From: Poecilobothrus nobilitatus
Taxonomy: Eukaryota; Arthropoda; Insecta; Diptera; Dolichopodidae
DNA length: 64,000 nucleotides
Direction: 5' to 3'
Assembly: GCA_947095535.1 (NCBI GenBank)
Contig: OX352772.1
Span: 149,898,553-149,962,552, forward strand
Part shown: positions 35,447-48,588 of the stretch, piece after piece
Numbering within the stretch: the first letter of the stretch is position 1
Layout: each line of letters opens with the position of its first letter
The notes under the pieces: model-generated
The model's database searches: none
What the model saw: only the letters and a program-made list of their open reading frames with translations
Told to the model about the DNA's origin: nothing
Program-made: the position numbers and the translations under genes

Positions 35447-35640
35447 ATAATATATTTTTATGTGTGTTAACGGTTTTTCTTAGTTATAAAGGATTCCGGA
35501 CTTACGGCCCCTCAAAATTTCAAAAATGTCCTATTTTCACGTTTTTTCTTATTACATGAAATTTTTAAATTTTTGTGCAAGTCACAATTTCTAAACAGTT
35601 TATATTGAGTTTTGGAATTGTGCGCTTTTAAAAACCGTAG

Positions 35641-36510
35641 GTTTACATTCTACCTTGTTTTATTAATTTTTAAATCAACTACATTCTTTTAGCAATGTAC
35701 GGTGACAGTTAATGTTATTTATTAACACAATAGCCTTAAAATATAAATTTAATAATAATATTTTAATTGATAAATAAGACAAAAGAAATATCTATAAATA
35801 CTTTTTTATTTATTAAAAATGAACAAAAATAAGAGTACATATTATATGAAATATTTTCTACAACCCTATTTAGTTAAAATATTTAGTAATAAAAGTTTGA
35901 ACTTTTCTTGACTGTATTCTTTAGAACTGCTATTTCACGAATATTTTTGAGTTGGGTTATTTGATTCATGTTTAGATTCTTTACGCCCCAGTCGATAATA
36001 ACATATAAACAAATTCCATCTGAAAACATAAATTATAAAATTTTTAGTTTAAAATTGGTAGAAATTGCAGGTTGGACGGCTTGAAGTAACTGAATTGTTT
36101 CTTTCTTCTACATCTTGATCTATTCATTGTCTTCGTAATGCACTTAAAAGTAGATCATCTACATCAATTATGGATTCTCTATATAAAACATTATTCATAT
36201 TCTTATTTTGTTTATTGTGGGGTAAACACTTAAGAAAGTTAAGCACATTTAATTAAATTTAAAATACAGTATAACAAATAAATGTTCAAAAAAAATTGAT
36301 CGTCAACAAGAAAATGTTGAATTCAAAGTTTGCAAATAGAATTTTCACGACAGGTGCGTTTCAGGTAGTTCTAAACCATATATATGTGAACAGTGTACCA
36401 AATAAGCTTCCTCTTCAAATACATCTATATCTAAACGTATTCCAAGCTTTTTCGAAAAATCACCAATTGTGCAATTTTAAAAGCTGCAATCTCCAAAATC
36501 TGTCGAAAAC
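35641..36510. other. Stretch without a convincing gene
   Basis: On the minus strand around 36195-36070 a short frame reads NNVLYRESIIDVDDLLLSAL before a stop, and looks coding-like. I do not recognise it and would not call a gene. The rest is AT-rich. Confidence 0.4.
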
Positions 36511-36516
36511 AGTGTT

Positions 36517-39230
36517 TTGGATAAAACTGTGCAATCATCACCAATAGCTGCCGAAAAACTAGATATGGAAAAAATTTATGAAATATTTGCGAAATCGAAA
36601 ATATTCATCAGATATACATTCTATTTGGAGACTGAAAATCAAACGCTAAAAAAGAAGGTTAATGAACTTGAAAATAAATTGCATAACATGGAACAGTTGG
36701 ATATGATAAAATCAATATACGTAGTTAACGTGCCGGATATAAAAAAAATTGTGGTTCTGTAGCTTCAGCAAGTTTATTACCCAACTGAAGTCTTAATTTG
36801 TCTATCGAACATGATGCAATAGAAAAATCGCAGTTCTATAAAGTCAAAACTACAAAGAAGAGCTTCGGGTATGTTAAATATATTACGAATTAGTTTTAAG
36901 AACAGTGATTTGAAAAATTTCGTCTTATTAAATTGTAAAGAGCTTAATTATAAATTTAAATATAATGATAGTAAAATGTTTATTCACCATAGGTTAACTA
37001 AAAAAATAGAATTACTTTTAAGCTAGCTAAAACTTTACAAAATGATAAAAAAATAAAATTCGTTTGGATAAGCAAAGGAAGAATTCTAATTAGGAAAAGT
37101 GAAGATGAAAATCACATAATTACAAAAAATTTTAATGATTTAGAAAAATTTAATTCTTAAAAAATAAAATGGATATAACTTCTTCCTCTTCAATAAATTC
37201 AAATTCTTCGATATCTAAAAGATTTATAATACATCAAAATATTCGTAGTTTCGACACGTTTTTGGTACACTAAGAGAATTTAAATGATATGCCATTAATA
37301 ATAGTTTTAAGTGAAATTTGGATCTATAGTGAAGCACAGTCTAACTTTAATATTTCAGGGTGCTCTTTACATTGTGATTTCAATTATTCTTATGCCTCTG
37401 ATGGTATAGAAATTTATACCAAAAACAATTTCCCTAGTGAGTGCACCTCAATTTCCATAAACACTGATGACATTACAAAAGTAAAATGTACTTTTGAATG
37501 TATAAATTTTACAATCAACTGCATTTATTGGTTGAATAACACTGTTTTTGATTACACAGAATTTCCGCAACAGCTTGATAATATTTTACTTAATAAAAAA
37601 ACAAAAAATGTAGTTGTAATCGGAGATATTAATATAGATATTCTAAAAGAATCACGTTTAAAACAAATTTATTTACATACTATATCAATGCATATGGTCT
37701 TTCAACTTTATTAGAGTCACCTACACGTGTCACTGATTATAGTAGTTCATGTATTGATCATATTTTTTCAAGATTCGAAAATCGAGAAAAAATGTTGAAC
37801 CAATTATAAAAAATTTTAATCTAGGAATAACAGATCACAATTTACTTTCCTTAAGTTTAAGTTTCTCAAAACGTAGTGGAAATGCTGCAAAATTTTATTC
37901 AGTCAAAAATAGAATAAATTTTTCAAAATTGTCAAGTTTATTGCTATATGAAAATTGGAACAATGTTCTAAATGAAACTGATCCAAGTTTAGCATATGAT
38001 AACTTCAAAAATATATTTATAAATCATAGACCCAACTGTACCATATTTTCTAATAAACTAAATTCTAAGAGAAAACTAAAACCATGGATGACGGACCAGA
38101 TTTTAAATGAAATAATAATAAAAAATAAATTAGGCTCATAATGTTAAAATAATCCAGATAACTCAGAAACACAAAAACATTTTAAACGTTATGCAAAAAT
38201 ATTAATATTAAGATAAAAAAAACCTTCGAGATAATTATTATACTTCCGAGCTAAATAAACATAGCTGTAACTCGAAAATGGAATGGAAAGTAGTCAATGA
38301 CATTCTCAATAAGCCAATAATTTTAAATGAAATAAAAATTGACAACAAGCAAGAAATGGCAAATAAATTGAATGAATTTTTTGTTGAATCAGCAATTTCA
38401 CAAATTGATTTCAATTTGAGTAATTAATGTTGTTCTCATAATAACAGTAATGTAATATCTGATATATGGCAACCAAAAACTTTCGGTTTTTTGAATATAT
38501 CACCTGCGGAAGCTTTTAATGCTATCCTAGCACTAAATAATAAAAATTCATGTACTATTGACAACATAAATAATTAAATTCTTAAAAAAACCGCAACGTT
38601 TATTAGTAACATACTAAGTTATATTTTTAATTTATCTGTTTTTGAACGTGAGTTCCCTTGGACGTGAGTTTGGAAGTAATCCCAGTTCATAAAAAAAAAT
38701 AATAAGGAGGGCATCTCTAATTATACCTTGTATTGGCAAGCCCTTTGGAAAACTTTTAAAAAGTAGGATGACTAGTTTCTTATTAAAAACAAATTTTTTC
38801 GATAAAAGCAATATGGCTTTCTTTCCGGAAAAGGTACAGAAGAAGCAATACTAAAACTATGTTCAGAATTAAACTCAAGTTTAAATGTTGGGAGCAACTC
38901 AGCTGTTCTGTTCATAGATATTAATAAAGCTTTTTATACTATTGATCATGATATTTTATCTACGAAACTAGAAAAAGCGGGCTTTAGAGAATTCACGCTA
39001 AATTTTTTACGTTCCAATTTCAAGGATAGAGTAGAAATAGTGCAATTGGGTAATAGTTTTAGTGAATCAAAAATTATTAACTTAGGTGTACCGCAAGGCT
39101 CTATATTAGACCCGTTATTGTTTCTAGTTTATATAAATTCATTATTTAAACAAGCTTTCATTGTTTAAACAAGGAACTATTATAACATTTGCGGATGACT
39201 GTGCTCTCTTACAGTGAGAAAAATATTGCT
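36517..39230 (+). pseudogene. LINE remnant: ORF1 (FP25K-like) and ORF2 (EN, RT)
   Basis: ORF1 remnants at 36517-37160 show a coiled coil (LKKKVNELENKL) and then FVWISKGRILIRKS, like the FP25K-type domain of insect LINE ORF1 proteins. ORF2 follows: endonuclease 37167-37800 (IIHQNIRSF, IIVLSEIWI, VVIGDINIDI), linker with KLKPWMTDQILNEII (38075-38130), and RT 38840-39210 (VLFIDINKAFYTID, GVPQGSILDPLLFLVYIN, ITFADDCALL). Many stops and frameshifts are present. The endonuclease matches the LINE interrupted by Polinton A, so they are the same family. Confidence 0.78.
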
Positions 39231-39261
39231 CTTACTAAATGCACCTTGCAATTTGATAAGA

Positions 39262-39861
39262 AAACAAAGTGTTAAAAAAGATATTAACAGCTACTGCCAA
39301 GGAAAAAATAAACAACCTGGAACTTAAAATTAATAGGGTTGAATATATTACTGATCAAACACGTCAGAGCAAATCGCCAATAACATAGTTTTACCAGGGC
39401 TACCTCCTGATATGCCAAATTCAATTGACTCCATTCTTACCATTGTAAAAAAAAATGGCGCAAATGTTCAAAAGCAGAATATATTAAATATTTCAAAAAT
39501 TCCACCAAGAGCAAATAAAAATGTAAACTCCTCAGAAAACACTTTGTATGTACTGGAGTTCTACAAAGTATTAGAAACGAACTTATGGAAAAACAAAATT
39601 GTACAAGCACTTATTTACAACAGAGGTCAACCTGGTATCGCATGGAACCAAAGAAATATTCTTTCGACATCATCTATCTCAACTTCAAACTAAATTATAT
39701 AGCGAAGCTAAAAAAACTAAAATAACATGCAGTTAACATGCAGTTCCTTTGGATAAAAAATGGACAATTTTTTCTTCGCCAAAAGCAGAATAGTAAGGTT
39801 TATAAAATTTTATCATACACTGATATTTTATATATTAAAAACACTTTTCAAATATGTGATT
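39262..39861 (+). pseudogene. Second LINE ORF1 fragment (coiled coil + FP25K-like domain)
   Basis: It starts with a helical KEKINNLELKINRVE segment, continues with VLPGLPPDMPNSIDSILTIV and NTLYVLEFY, and ends with FLWIKNGQFFLRQKQNSKVY and a terminal helix stopping at 39861. Three frames are needed, so it is broken. It starts immediately after the RT remnant and breaks off that element's C-terminus, which points to a fused or nested copy. Confidence 0.65.
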
Positions 39862-40274
39862 AAGGCAAATATTTTTATTGTTATATTAAGAGTGCAGTTT
39901 CGATAGACGAAAGCTCACGATTTAAAATTTATTCGATTGAACTTTTTTGAAGAGCTTTTGCTTAAAAAAAAAGCTGTTAAATATTTTAATTAACAATATT
40001 AAAATTTTTAAACAAAATTTAAAAACAAAAAAGAAAAAAGAAATTTTTAAATTTTCTATATTTTTTATATTGTTTTTTTTTTTTTGTATATTTTGTAAAT
40101 TTTTATATGTATTCAAACACATATAAAAAGAACTATAAGAAATTAAAGAATTGTGTTTATAATATTTTTAATTTTTTTATTATAGAAAATTGGTTATTAT
40201 TTATGATTGTTCGATGAATGTATGCGTCGTCAGACAGACTTCTTTATGTAAATTGTGTATCTTTTATAAATTTA
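39862..40274. other. AT-rich spacer
   Basis: Homopolymer-rich sequence with no recognised feature. Confidence 0.5.
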
Positions 40275-41598
40275 AACAAGTAAAAATAACAGTAAGTCGA
40301 TGCAACCGACGTATACCCTACACCTAAAAAATTCAAATTAAATTAAAAATCCATAAGTTATTTTAGTTAGGTATTTAATACAAGCTAAAAAAAATAAATG
40401 CTTTTACAACCTTTGTACAAAATTTCAGGTTTCTAACTTTATTAAATTCGAAAATATGACTGTTAGGTCTTGGGAAGTGTGTGAAGGCACGTGGACCACC
40501 ACCCCAATTCATCTCAAATTTTAGAGACATCAACAGGCTAGAACATTCTTATATCAAATTTCAAGTTTATATATTTATTAATTTCGAAGATATGCTTGTT
40601 TGGTCTTAGGAGTTGTGTGGCAGATACCCGAACAACCATTCTAATTCATCTTAAATTTTGGACAAATCAGGGATTCAGGAAACAGCACCCTTGTACTAAA
40701 TTTGAAGTTTCTGTTTTTATTAATTTCGAAGATATCCCTTTTCGGTTTTGGGAGTTGTATGGGAGGTACCCGAACAAAATTTTGGACAAATTAGGGATTC
40801 AGGAAACAACACCATAGTACCAAATTTGAAGTTTCTTTCTTTATTAATTTCGAAGATATGCTTTTTCGGTTTTGCGAGTTGTATGGGAGGTACCCGAACG
40901 AACACTCCAATTCATCTCAAATTTTAGGCAAATCAGGGATTTAGGAAACAGCACCCTCGTATCAAATTTGAAGTTCCTATTTTTATTAATTTCGAAGATA
41001 TGCATGTTCGGTTTTGGGAGTTGTATGGGAGGTACCCGAACAGCTCTTCCAATTCATCTCAAATTTTGGACAAATTAGGGATTCAGGAAACAACACCCTA
41101 GTACCAAATTTGAAGTTTCTGTCTTTATTAATTTCGAAGATATGCTTTTTCGGTTTTGGGAGTTGTATGGGAGGTACCCGAACAACCACTCCAATTGATC
41201 TCAAATGGGGGATTTTGGGGATATCAGCGATTCAGAAAAACACACCGTCGTACAAAATTTTAAGTTTCTATCTTTATTAATTTCGAAAATATGCGTATTA
41301 GGTTTTGGGAGTTGTATGGGAGGTACTCGAACGCATGGTCCGATTTCGCCCATTTACAATCCCCGCCTTACCTTAATCATTGTTAACCTACAGTATAAAT
41401 TTCATCAAGATAGCATCATTATTTTTTGAGTTATCGTGCGTACGGGCGGACGGACGGACATCGCTAAAAAGACTCAGGTGGTGATCCTGATTCAGAATAT
41501 ATATACATGTCTATACCTAACTCGCTTCCTTTTGGTGGTTACAAACACCATACCAAAGTTAATATACCCTATATTTAATGTGTAGGTTATAAAAAGGC
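40275..41598 (+). mobile_element. DINE/Helentron-like element D (142-bp repeat family)
   Basis: The 5' end AACAAGTAAAAATAACAGTA with the AAGTCG...CCGAC hairpin and TACCCTACACCTAAAA matches element B. The 3' end has (GGAC)n at 41448-41460, the GGTGGTTACAAAC block and a degraded terminal GTGTAGGTTATAAA. The core array differs from B. An inverted relative is at 55970-57160. Confidence 0.7.
40430..41345. repeat. Tandem array, ~142-bp monomer
   Basis: The landmark GGGAGGTAC recurs at 40761, 40885, 41027, 41169 and 41318 (steps 124, 142, 142, 149). Open frames with GRYPN or GGTRT motifs are repeat artefacts. Confidence 0.9.
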
Positions 41599-42865
41599 CT
41601 CTTGTCCAAAAATGTGTGGTCGTTACTTTAATTGACCAAACAAGATTTGTGCTCGTTATTTTAATTGTCCAAACATTTTTTAATGCTGAAGCATTAAAAA
41701 CCATATTCCAAAACTGATATTTCAGAAAATACTAAATATTCCATCTATCTGAAAAAATCGCAATATTCAAACATTATAATTGCGAAAATAAATTTTTAAA
41801 TAATTAAATTCACATAAAAAACGAAAAGACCAAAATAAACTACAGCTTAAAAAAAATTTTGATAAAACCTAAAAACATAAAAATTTATTCGATAAGCCGT
41901 AGTACAGCTAGAGTAGTAAAGTAGGTGGTAAGGTTCCATCTGGGCGTGGGAAACATAAAGTATGTAAATATAATATGCAAAGATTTATTATATTTTTTAA
42001 TAAAAAGCTTTTACGGTCAACCATGCAGATATTGACTTTGTTATCCGGCGTTGTTATTAAGTAATTTAAAGAAAAGGTCGTATGTATAAAATTGTGAGGA
42101 AAAAAGTTATATTTAGTAATTTATTGTTGTTTAATTAATAAATATGTAAATAAAAATTTATATGACACCTTTTCAATTGGCTATTACAAAGTTATTGCAA
42201 GAATAAATTGTATGTAGGTAATTGTTCAATTGGAGTGTTTATCCATCATGTTATATCAATTTTATAATTAATTTAATCTTAAAAAGATTGGATTGGATTG
42301 ATCAAAATATTATTTTTAAACTATTTTGTATAATGCAAAATAAAAATGTTAATTAACAAACAATCGATGTGAATAAAATTTCTTGTCTTAGAAATACATT
42401 TCCTGATTGATAACTGCTGATGTATTATGCAGATAGTCAACAAATAGAATACACTAATAAATAAAAGGTATTATCAAATATGTTTAATATAAAAATTTGT
42501 AAATAAAGATTTATATGACACCTTTTTAATTGGCTATTGCAAAGTTATTTCAAGAATAAATCTCGTGTACGCAATTGTTTGATACATATTGTCAACTACA
42601 TTGTGTTATGCAAAATTACCCATAAATTAAGCAGTAGTTGCTTAAGCAGTAACTTGCTGCAGAAGTATAGGTAATTAATAATGGGTATAAAAGGTAAGTT
42701 GTAAGGGTATACACTATCATTATATTATAAAAAACAAACAATAATAGAAGTACAATGGCAAGAAAGGCAATTTTAGCTAAACATCTCGAAAAAGAATCGC
42801 CAAAATTTGAAATTTTATAAGAAAACGAGGAAGAGTGCAGTAGAGTAGACTGCGTCAACTCTGGG
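41599..42865. repeat. Repeat-derived spacer
   Basis: No gene. 41880-42108 matches, inverted, parts of 57565-58170 (GGTTGACCRTRAAAGC and TTTTCCCACGCCCAG blocks). A ~90-bp segment containing TTTATATGACACCTTTT occurs at about 42139-42230 and again at 42492-42580. Confidence 0.65.
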
Positions 42866-44990
42866 ATACCCGTATGAACGTAATATATCCTGTTTCTATA
42901 AAACTTGATCATCTTTTAAAAACATTCAGATGTTTTAGTACCGAACTACAGAAATATATTTATGTAGATTGTGGAGTTGTATGACAGCTACCCGAATCTA
43001 TTGCTTCTAGCTTCATTAAGTTCCAACATATGCAAGAAGCCTGAATCGGCTGCTTTAGACCAATCAAATTTTACAAAAGTTTTTGGCATGCAACTCGACA
43101 TTTTTTCACTAAATTTCAGATAGCTAGCTTCAATATACACTGAGTTATTTTCATTTAAAAAGAGAAGTTGTATGGCAACTACCCGAACCTGTCATATCAT
43201 CACAACCAAATTTTACAGAAGTTATTGCCATAAAACTGGATCATCATTTGCAAAATTTCAGATACCTAGATTGAATAGACACTGGGTTATTTCCATTTAA
43301 TGAAAAAAGTTGTATGGCAGCTACTCGAATCCGGCAGCCGAAAATGCTGGAGTTAAATAGCAGATCTAACAATTTTGCAAAAGTGACCTATACGAAATGT
43401 CAGTTTTTTAGCTCCTTTATTTTTTGAGGTATCGTGCGGGCGGACACTGAGTTATTTTCATTTAAAAAGAAAGTTGTATGGCAGCTACCCAAACCCGTCG
43501 CATCACCACAACTAAATTTTGCAGAAGTTGTTTCCATAAAACTTGATCATCATTCGCGAAATTTCGGATACCTAGATTGAATAGACACTGGGTTATTTTC
43601 ATTTAAAGAAAGAAGTTGTATGGCAGCTATTCGAACCCGGCGCCCGAAAATGCTGGAGTTAAATAGCAAAACTAACAATTTTGCAAAAATGACGTATACA
43701 AAATGTCAGCCTTCTAGATTTTTTATTTTTTAAGTTATCGTGCGGACGGACACTGAGTTATTTTCATTTAATAAGAGAAGTTGTATGGCAGCTACCCGAA
43801 ACTGTTGCACCAGCACAACCAAATTTTGCAGAAGTTGTTGCCATAAAACTTGATCATCATTTGTATAATTTCAGACGCCTAGCTTCATTAAGTTCCAAGA
43901 GGGGCAAGAAGCCTGAACCGGCTGCTCTAGACCAACCAAACCAAATTTTACAAAAATTTTTGGCATGTAACTCGACACCTCTTTACTAAATTTCAGATTC
44001 CTAGCTTCAATAGACACTGAATTATTTTCATTTAAACGGATAAGTTGTATGGCAGCTACCCGAACTCGTCGCACCACCACAACCAAATTTTGCAAAAGTT
44101 GTTGCCATAAAACTTGATCATCATTTGCAAGATTTCAGCCGCTTAGATTCATTAACTTCCAAGAGGTGCAAGAAGCCTGAACCGGCTGCTCTAGACCAAC
44201 CAAACCAAATTTTACAAAAGTTTTTGGCATGTAACTCGACACTTCTTTACTAAATTTCAGATTCCTAGCTTCAATAGACACTGAATTATTCTCATTTAAA
44301 CGGATAAGTTGTATGGCAGCTACCCGAACCCGTCGCACCACCACAACCAAATTTTGCAAAAGTTGTTGCCATAAAACTTGATCATCATTTGCAAGATTTC
44401 AGCCGCTTAAATTCATTAACTTCCAAGAGGTGCAAGAAGCCTGAACCGGCTACTCTAGACCAATCAAATTTTACAAAAGTTTTTGGCATGTAACTCGACA
44501 CCTCTTTACTAAATTTCAGATTCCTAGCTTCAATAGACACTGAATTATTCTCATTTAAACGGATAAGTTGTATGGCAGCTACCCGAACCCGTCGCACCAA
44601 CACAACCAATATTTAGAAAAGTTGTTGCCATAAAACTTGATCATCATTTGCAAAATTTCAAAATCTTAGCTTGAATAGATACTGAGTTATTTCTATTTAA
44701 AGAAAGAAGTTGTATGGCAGCTACTCGAACCTTCCGACCGAAAATGTTGGATTTAAATAGCGAAACTAACAATTTCGCAAAAGTGACGTAAAAAAATTTT
44801 TAGCCTCCTAGCTCTTTTATTTTTTGAGTTATCGTGCAGACGGACAGACGTACGTGGCTTAATCGACTCAGAATTTAATTCTGAGTCGATCCATGCCTTT
44901 GACACTATATCTAGCTCGACTCCTTTAAGGTGTCACAAACGTAATGGTAAATTTATTATACCCTTGAACATAGTTCATACGGGTATAAAA
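42866..44990 (+). mobile_element. DINE-like element E (ATACCCGTATGAAC termini)
   Basis: The left end GGATACCCGTATGAACG (42863-42880) is the inverse of the right end GTTCATACGGGTATAA (44973-44988), so short terminal inverted repeats are visible. Inside is a tandem array, then TTTTTTGAGTTATCGTGC, a short GGAC run, the palindrome GACTCAGAATTTAATTCTGAGTC split around 44869, and a GGTGTCACAAACG block. The architecture parallels elements A-D although the sequence is distinct. Confidence 0.65.
42960..44780. repeat. Tandem array with mixed ~142-165 and ~262-bp periods
   Basis: GTTGTATGGCAGCTA-type landmarks occur at intervals of 141-166 bp at both ends of the array and about 260-264 bp in the middle (43782, 44044, 44308, 44568). 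A dimeric unit has been amplified in the centre. Confidence 0.85.
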
Positions 44991-44994
44991 ATCA

Positions 44995-47268
44995 AATAGC
45001 ACGAAAATTTAGAGATGATGAAGACAACATTCTTCCCTGGACAAAGGAAGGATTTAATCAAATTGTGGAATACTCCGTGAAAAATGTCGAACCGAATAAC
45101 TTAATTAGAATGACGTTTGTCGGAGAGAATTTCCAAACTCTAGGTTGGATAAACTTTAAGCTTGCAAGTTTGGTCAAATTTGAAGATGCCTGGGAGTTAA
45201 TAAGTAAAATTTTTCAAAGCAATTCGGAATGTTAAGATATGAATCTTTTCAATTAACAACAACAACTGTAAAGTTGCCTACGGGAAGTGAACTTGCAAGA
45301 AGGTATTTTACATTTGATAAAGAAAGTTTAAAACGTAAGGGGATCGTTACTATCAGAAACAAGAATAACATTTGTCTGCCTCGTGATATTGTTGTAGCAA
45401 AAGCCTTTGCTGATGAAGATATTAACTACAATTAAATTCGTAAGGACACAAGAAAAGGAGTTAATGCAAAAAAACAAATATAAATTTTGTAGAAGGTGCA
45501 GGTATGCCGCAACTAAAAAAAATACAAGAATTTTTGGGAAATGTGTATAGAATTGATGTTTACGATTGGGGAAATAATAAGAATATTATTTTTGATAGAA
45601 AAAATGAGTGGAAAAGAATCAATTTATTATATTTTGAAAATTATTTTAACTTCATTACTTTCCTAACATCCGTATCTTGCATCGACTATTACTACGAAAG
45701 GTGTAAAGTCGGTTTTATTAACCGAAAGTGGCACAGATTGAAAATACATTTATTCGCTGCCGACAATCTCCTGCAAGTAATTCCATACCCACCAAAATTT
45801 CTTGCAAAATTTGTAAACGGTCATTTCGAGGTGAAAAATGTTTTAGCAATCATAAAAATAATACATCTCAAAAGATCCATAATTGTACACCTTGCTTAAA
45901 TACATATTTTACAAAATTTGGTTCACATAAATGTAATACAGTTTTTTGCAAGAATTGCAACAAAATGGTAGAAAGAAACCACTTTTGCTATATTAATGTA
46001 GATAGACGTCAACCAAGAACCAATGATTTTCTATTTTTATTTTACAATTTAGAGACAATGCATGAGAAAACATTACATCAGAATCATAATGAGGACGTAA
46101 CATTGCACGAAACAAACTTATGTCTTATTTTTTTAAGATGTCATAGTTTTATTGCGGAGCCAAATTTATTTTTTTGTTCTATTTTTTTGTTTTGTTCTGT
46201 GGCTTTAGAACAGTTTATGATTTAGAAAAGTTTATGATTCAGATGTTATTTCGAATTAAATGAATTACATTTTTGAAGTGTCCAAAAAGTTTAAGCAAGT
46301 AGTAGTAATAACTCATAATGGTCAAAGTTTTGACCATCAATTTATTTAAATAAATTACTTCATAAAAGTAATAAAACACCAAAATTAATAATGAGAGGTA
46401 CAAAAATTATACAAATGCAGCTAAATAACATTAGATTTTTGGATTCTTTAAATTATCTTCTTATAGCACTATCACAGCTTCCAAAAGCTTTTGATTAACC
46501 AGGTGATCTTGAAAATGGATATTTTCCACATTTATTAAACAAAACAGAAAATCAAAATTACGTTGGTCTGTTACCATCTATGCATTACTACAGTCCAGAT
46601 ACAATGTCAGCAGAAAAGCGAAAAATATTTTTAAATGGGTATGAACAAAATAAAAATACAAAATTTAATATGAAACACGATTTTATAGAACATTGTACAA
46701 ACGACGTACTTATTTTAACGGAAGCATGCATAAAATTTAGAAATCTTCTACGGCAAGAAAATAATGTCTGCCCTTTTACTGAAGCTGCAACCATAGTAAA
46801 AGGGCAGCCTGCAATTTCGTTTTTCGAAGGAACTTTTTAAAACAGGAAACTATAGGGTTAATACCTAAAAAAAGTAATAAGTATTAGTTTTATTTTAATA
46901 TTTTAAAAATATTTTTGTATTTATATAATATATTTTTATCTAGGTTATAGATTAACAGACTTCCAATCAAAAATAGCACTGCAGTGGTTAATTTGGAGGA
47001 AGATCAAAGAAAAATTTACATTCGTCACGCAGGAAAAGAAAAAGAAGCAATCATAAATGGCATAAAGGTAGATGGGATTTGTGTAGAAACAAAGCAAATT
47101 TTCGAATTTTATGGCTGTAATTTCCATGGACATCCAAAATGCCATCCACATAAAAGAGCTGAAATTATACGTGACAATGGTGTTGACACTCTTGACATTA
47201 GATTTGAAAACACCGTAATGAGATCAGAAAGATTAAGATCATTTGGATTCGAGATAAATGAAATATGA
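44995..47268 (+). pseudogene. Polinton DNA polymerase B, N-terminal half (second copy)
   Basis: It starts with an N-terminal region: FQTLGWINFKLASL, IFQSNSEC, then NICLPRDIVVAKAF. A Cys-rich segment follows (CKICKRSF, CLNTYFTKFGSHKCNTVFCKNC; 45780-45970). Exonuclease domain: FYNLETMHE, where the usual Asp of motif I appears as Asn; ITHNGQSFDHQFI; and EHCTNDVLIL. The last piece (46984-47268) has IFEFYGCNFHGHPKCHPHKR and MRSERLRSFGF. The palm domain is absent: coding stops at 47268 and a capsid gene on the opposite strand begins. Multiple frameshifts and stops. It complements Polinton A, which has the palm but lacks this N-terminus. Confidence 0.85.
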
Positions 47269-47370
47269 GAAACACTAAAATTCCTTTTTACTTATTATGA
47301 AACACTAAACTTCCTTTTACATGTTCACATAGACGTTACGATTTTTATCAATTTCGATATTGGCATCGAA
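47121..47370. repeat. 250-bp direct repeat, copy 1 (other copy 49076-49325)
   Basis: It holds the end of the polymerase fragment and the C-terminal end of the inverted capsid gene, including the junction between them. The second copy lies 1955 bp downstream with only scattered substitutions and no net indel. Confidence 0.95.
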
Positions 47371-48586
47371 TTCTGCAAACACAATAGAAGTTAATGGAGA
47401 GCTGACTCTTGCTTTAATCTTTACTACTCCCTGGTTTAATAAACTCTGACATGTATCCGTAGCCGTCTGGTGATAAATCAAAAACTAGTATTGTATAACC
47501 TTTTGAAAAAAGTTCTTTTGAAATTTGATGTCCTTTATCAGAGTGATGTATACCAGTTTCACTGAATAATGCTAAATTTGCACGAGAATTACAAAGATTA
47601 TTCTATGTAAAACTTGTTTCAATTGCAGAGTTTGGTGTAGGCACTCCATTCACATATAATTGAAATTCTGTGAAATTTTGATAATAGAAATGGCATGGAT
47701 TTTTTGATCTTTTACCATTAAAATATTCATTATTAAACATACAAAATATAGCTTTTGGTATTTGTCCTATAAATATATTATCCAATGATATGTTGGAAGT
47801 GTTACCTGGAATTGTAAATGTCTTAATTTCACTTCTCGTATAAAAATATTTCGCGTTAGCCTTTTCCAGTACAGTATTGTGTGCTATCAATATGCTACGA
47901 TTAATTGTTAATTGTTAAATGTTTCATGTTTCATGTATAATGTAGCTTCGAGAATTTTTAAATAACTTTCATCGTTATCGTTATAGAAAATATAAAAATC
48001 TTGTTTCTTTAATGCTAATTTTTAAGTAATTTGGAAGTATTGAAGAAATCTACATGCAATTTTCCCATTAATTCTACTATTGCAGAATTGTTGTATGATT
48101 TTTGTCTTGATTTAGAACCAGAATTGTTGAAATCATTTACATTTGATTTATCCAATTTCCAACCAGATGATTCTAGATGTGTTTAACTGGAATCTGTGCC
48201 ATAATTTAGTAAAGTAGTTAAGTATGCTTTATAATGGTATAAGGGATCTGAAGCGATGATGTTTTTACAGTTTAGAATTACATTACATTGTTTAATTAAA
48301 GAGTGTAATAAATTATTTACAACACTCGGCTGGGGAGCTGCCTTTGCGTCAGTTCCGGTTTCTACTTTATCGTTTGCACTCCAAACTCATCCATCTTGTT
48401 TTAATATTTGACCTATAAATTTTATGTATGTTGAGAATAAATATCTCCATTCCCAAGCGAAACAAATTCTATAGTTGAAGGTGATGCCTCTAAAGAAGGT
48501 AAAGGATTGTATGCCACCTCTTCTGAACGCAAAATACTTGTTTGTACGGGTAATGACGCATCAAGTTCAGATTTCATACATTTCAT
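47325..48586 (-). pseudogene. Polinton B major capsid protein (second copy)
   Basis: The minus-strand start at 48586 (ATG 2 nt after the stop of the upstream small gene) gives a product with the same landmarks as the copy at 10554: TIEFVSLGNGD, PSVVNNLLHSLIKQC, ELMGKLHVDFF, KNPCHFYYQNF, GVPTPNSAIETSF and a final IEIDKNRNVYV. Several stops and frameshifts (for example near 48420, 48185 and 47990) break it. It lies immediately downstream of the small basic-tailed gene on the same strand. Confidence 0.85.
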
Positions 48587-48588
48587 TT

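Larger units (their letters stand above)
32660..35640 (-). mobile_element. DINE-like element C with ~479-bp repeats, split by a LINE
   Basis: It has (GTCC)n at 32679-32697 and sequence related to the arms of the 4.3-6.4 kb foldback (CATTACGGAGCTACAGC, AAACACCTGTAACTT). It contains a large tandem unit: CATAACTCCGGCACG recurs at about 33045 and 33524, 479 bp apart. A third partial unit resumes at about 35447 (TAATATATTTTTATGTG, as at 33262) after the inserted LINE. The orientation is inverted relative to elements A and B, so the (GTCC) end lies on the left. Confidence 0.65.

Noticed and set aside
40430..41345. Regularly spaced repeats as a CRISPR-like array
   Set aside because: The whole unit repeats without unique spacers, units are ~142 bp, and the setting is an insect transposon.
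43871..44609. Three 74-codon minus-strand ORFs with near-identical protein, as a gene family
   Set aside because: They are successive units of the tandem array in element E.
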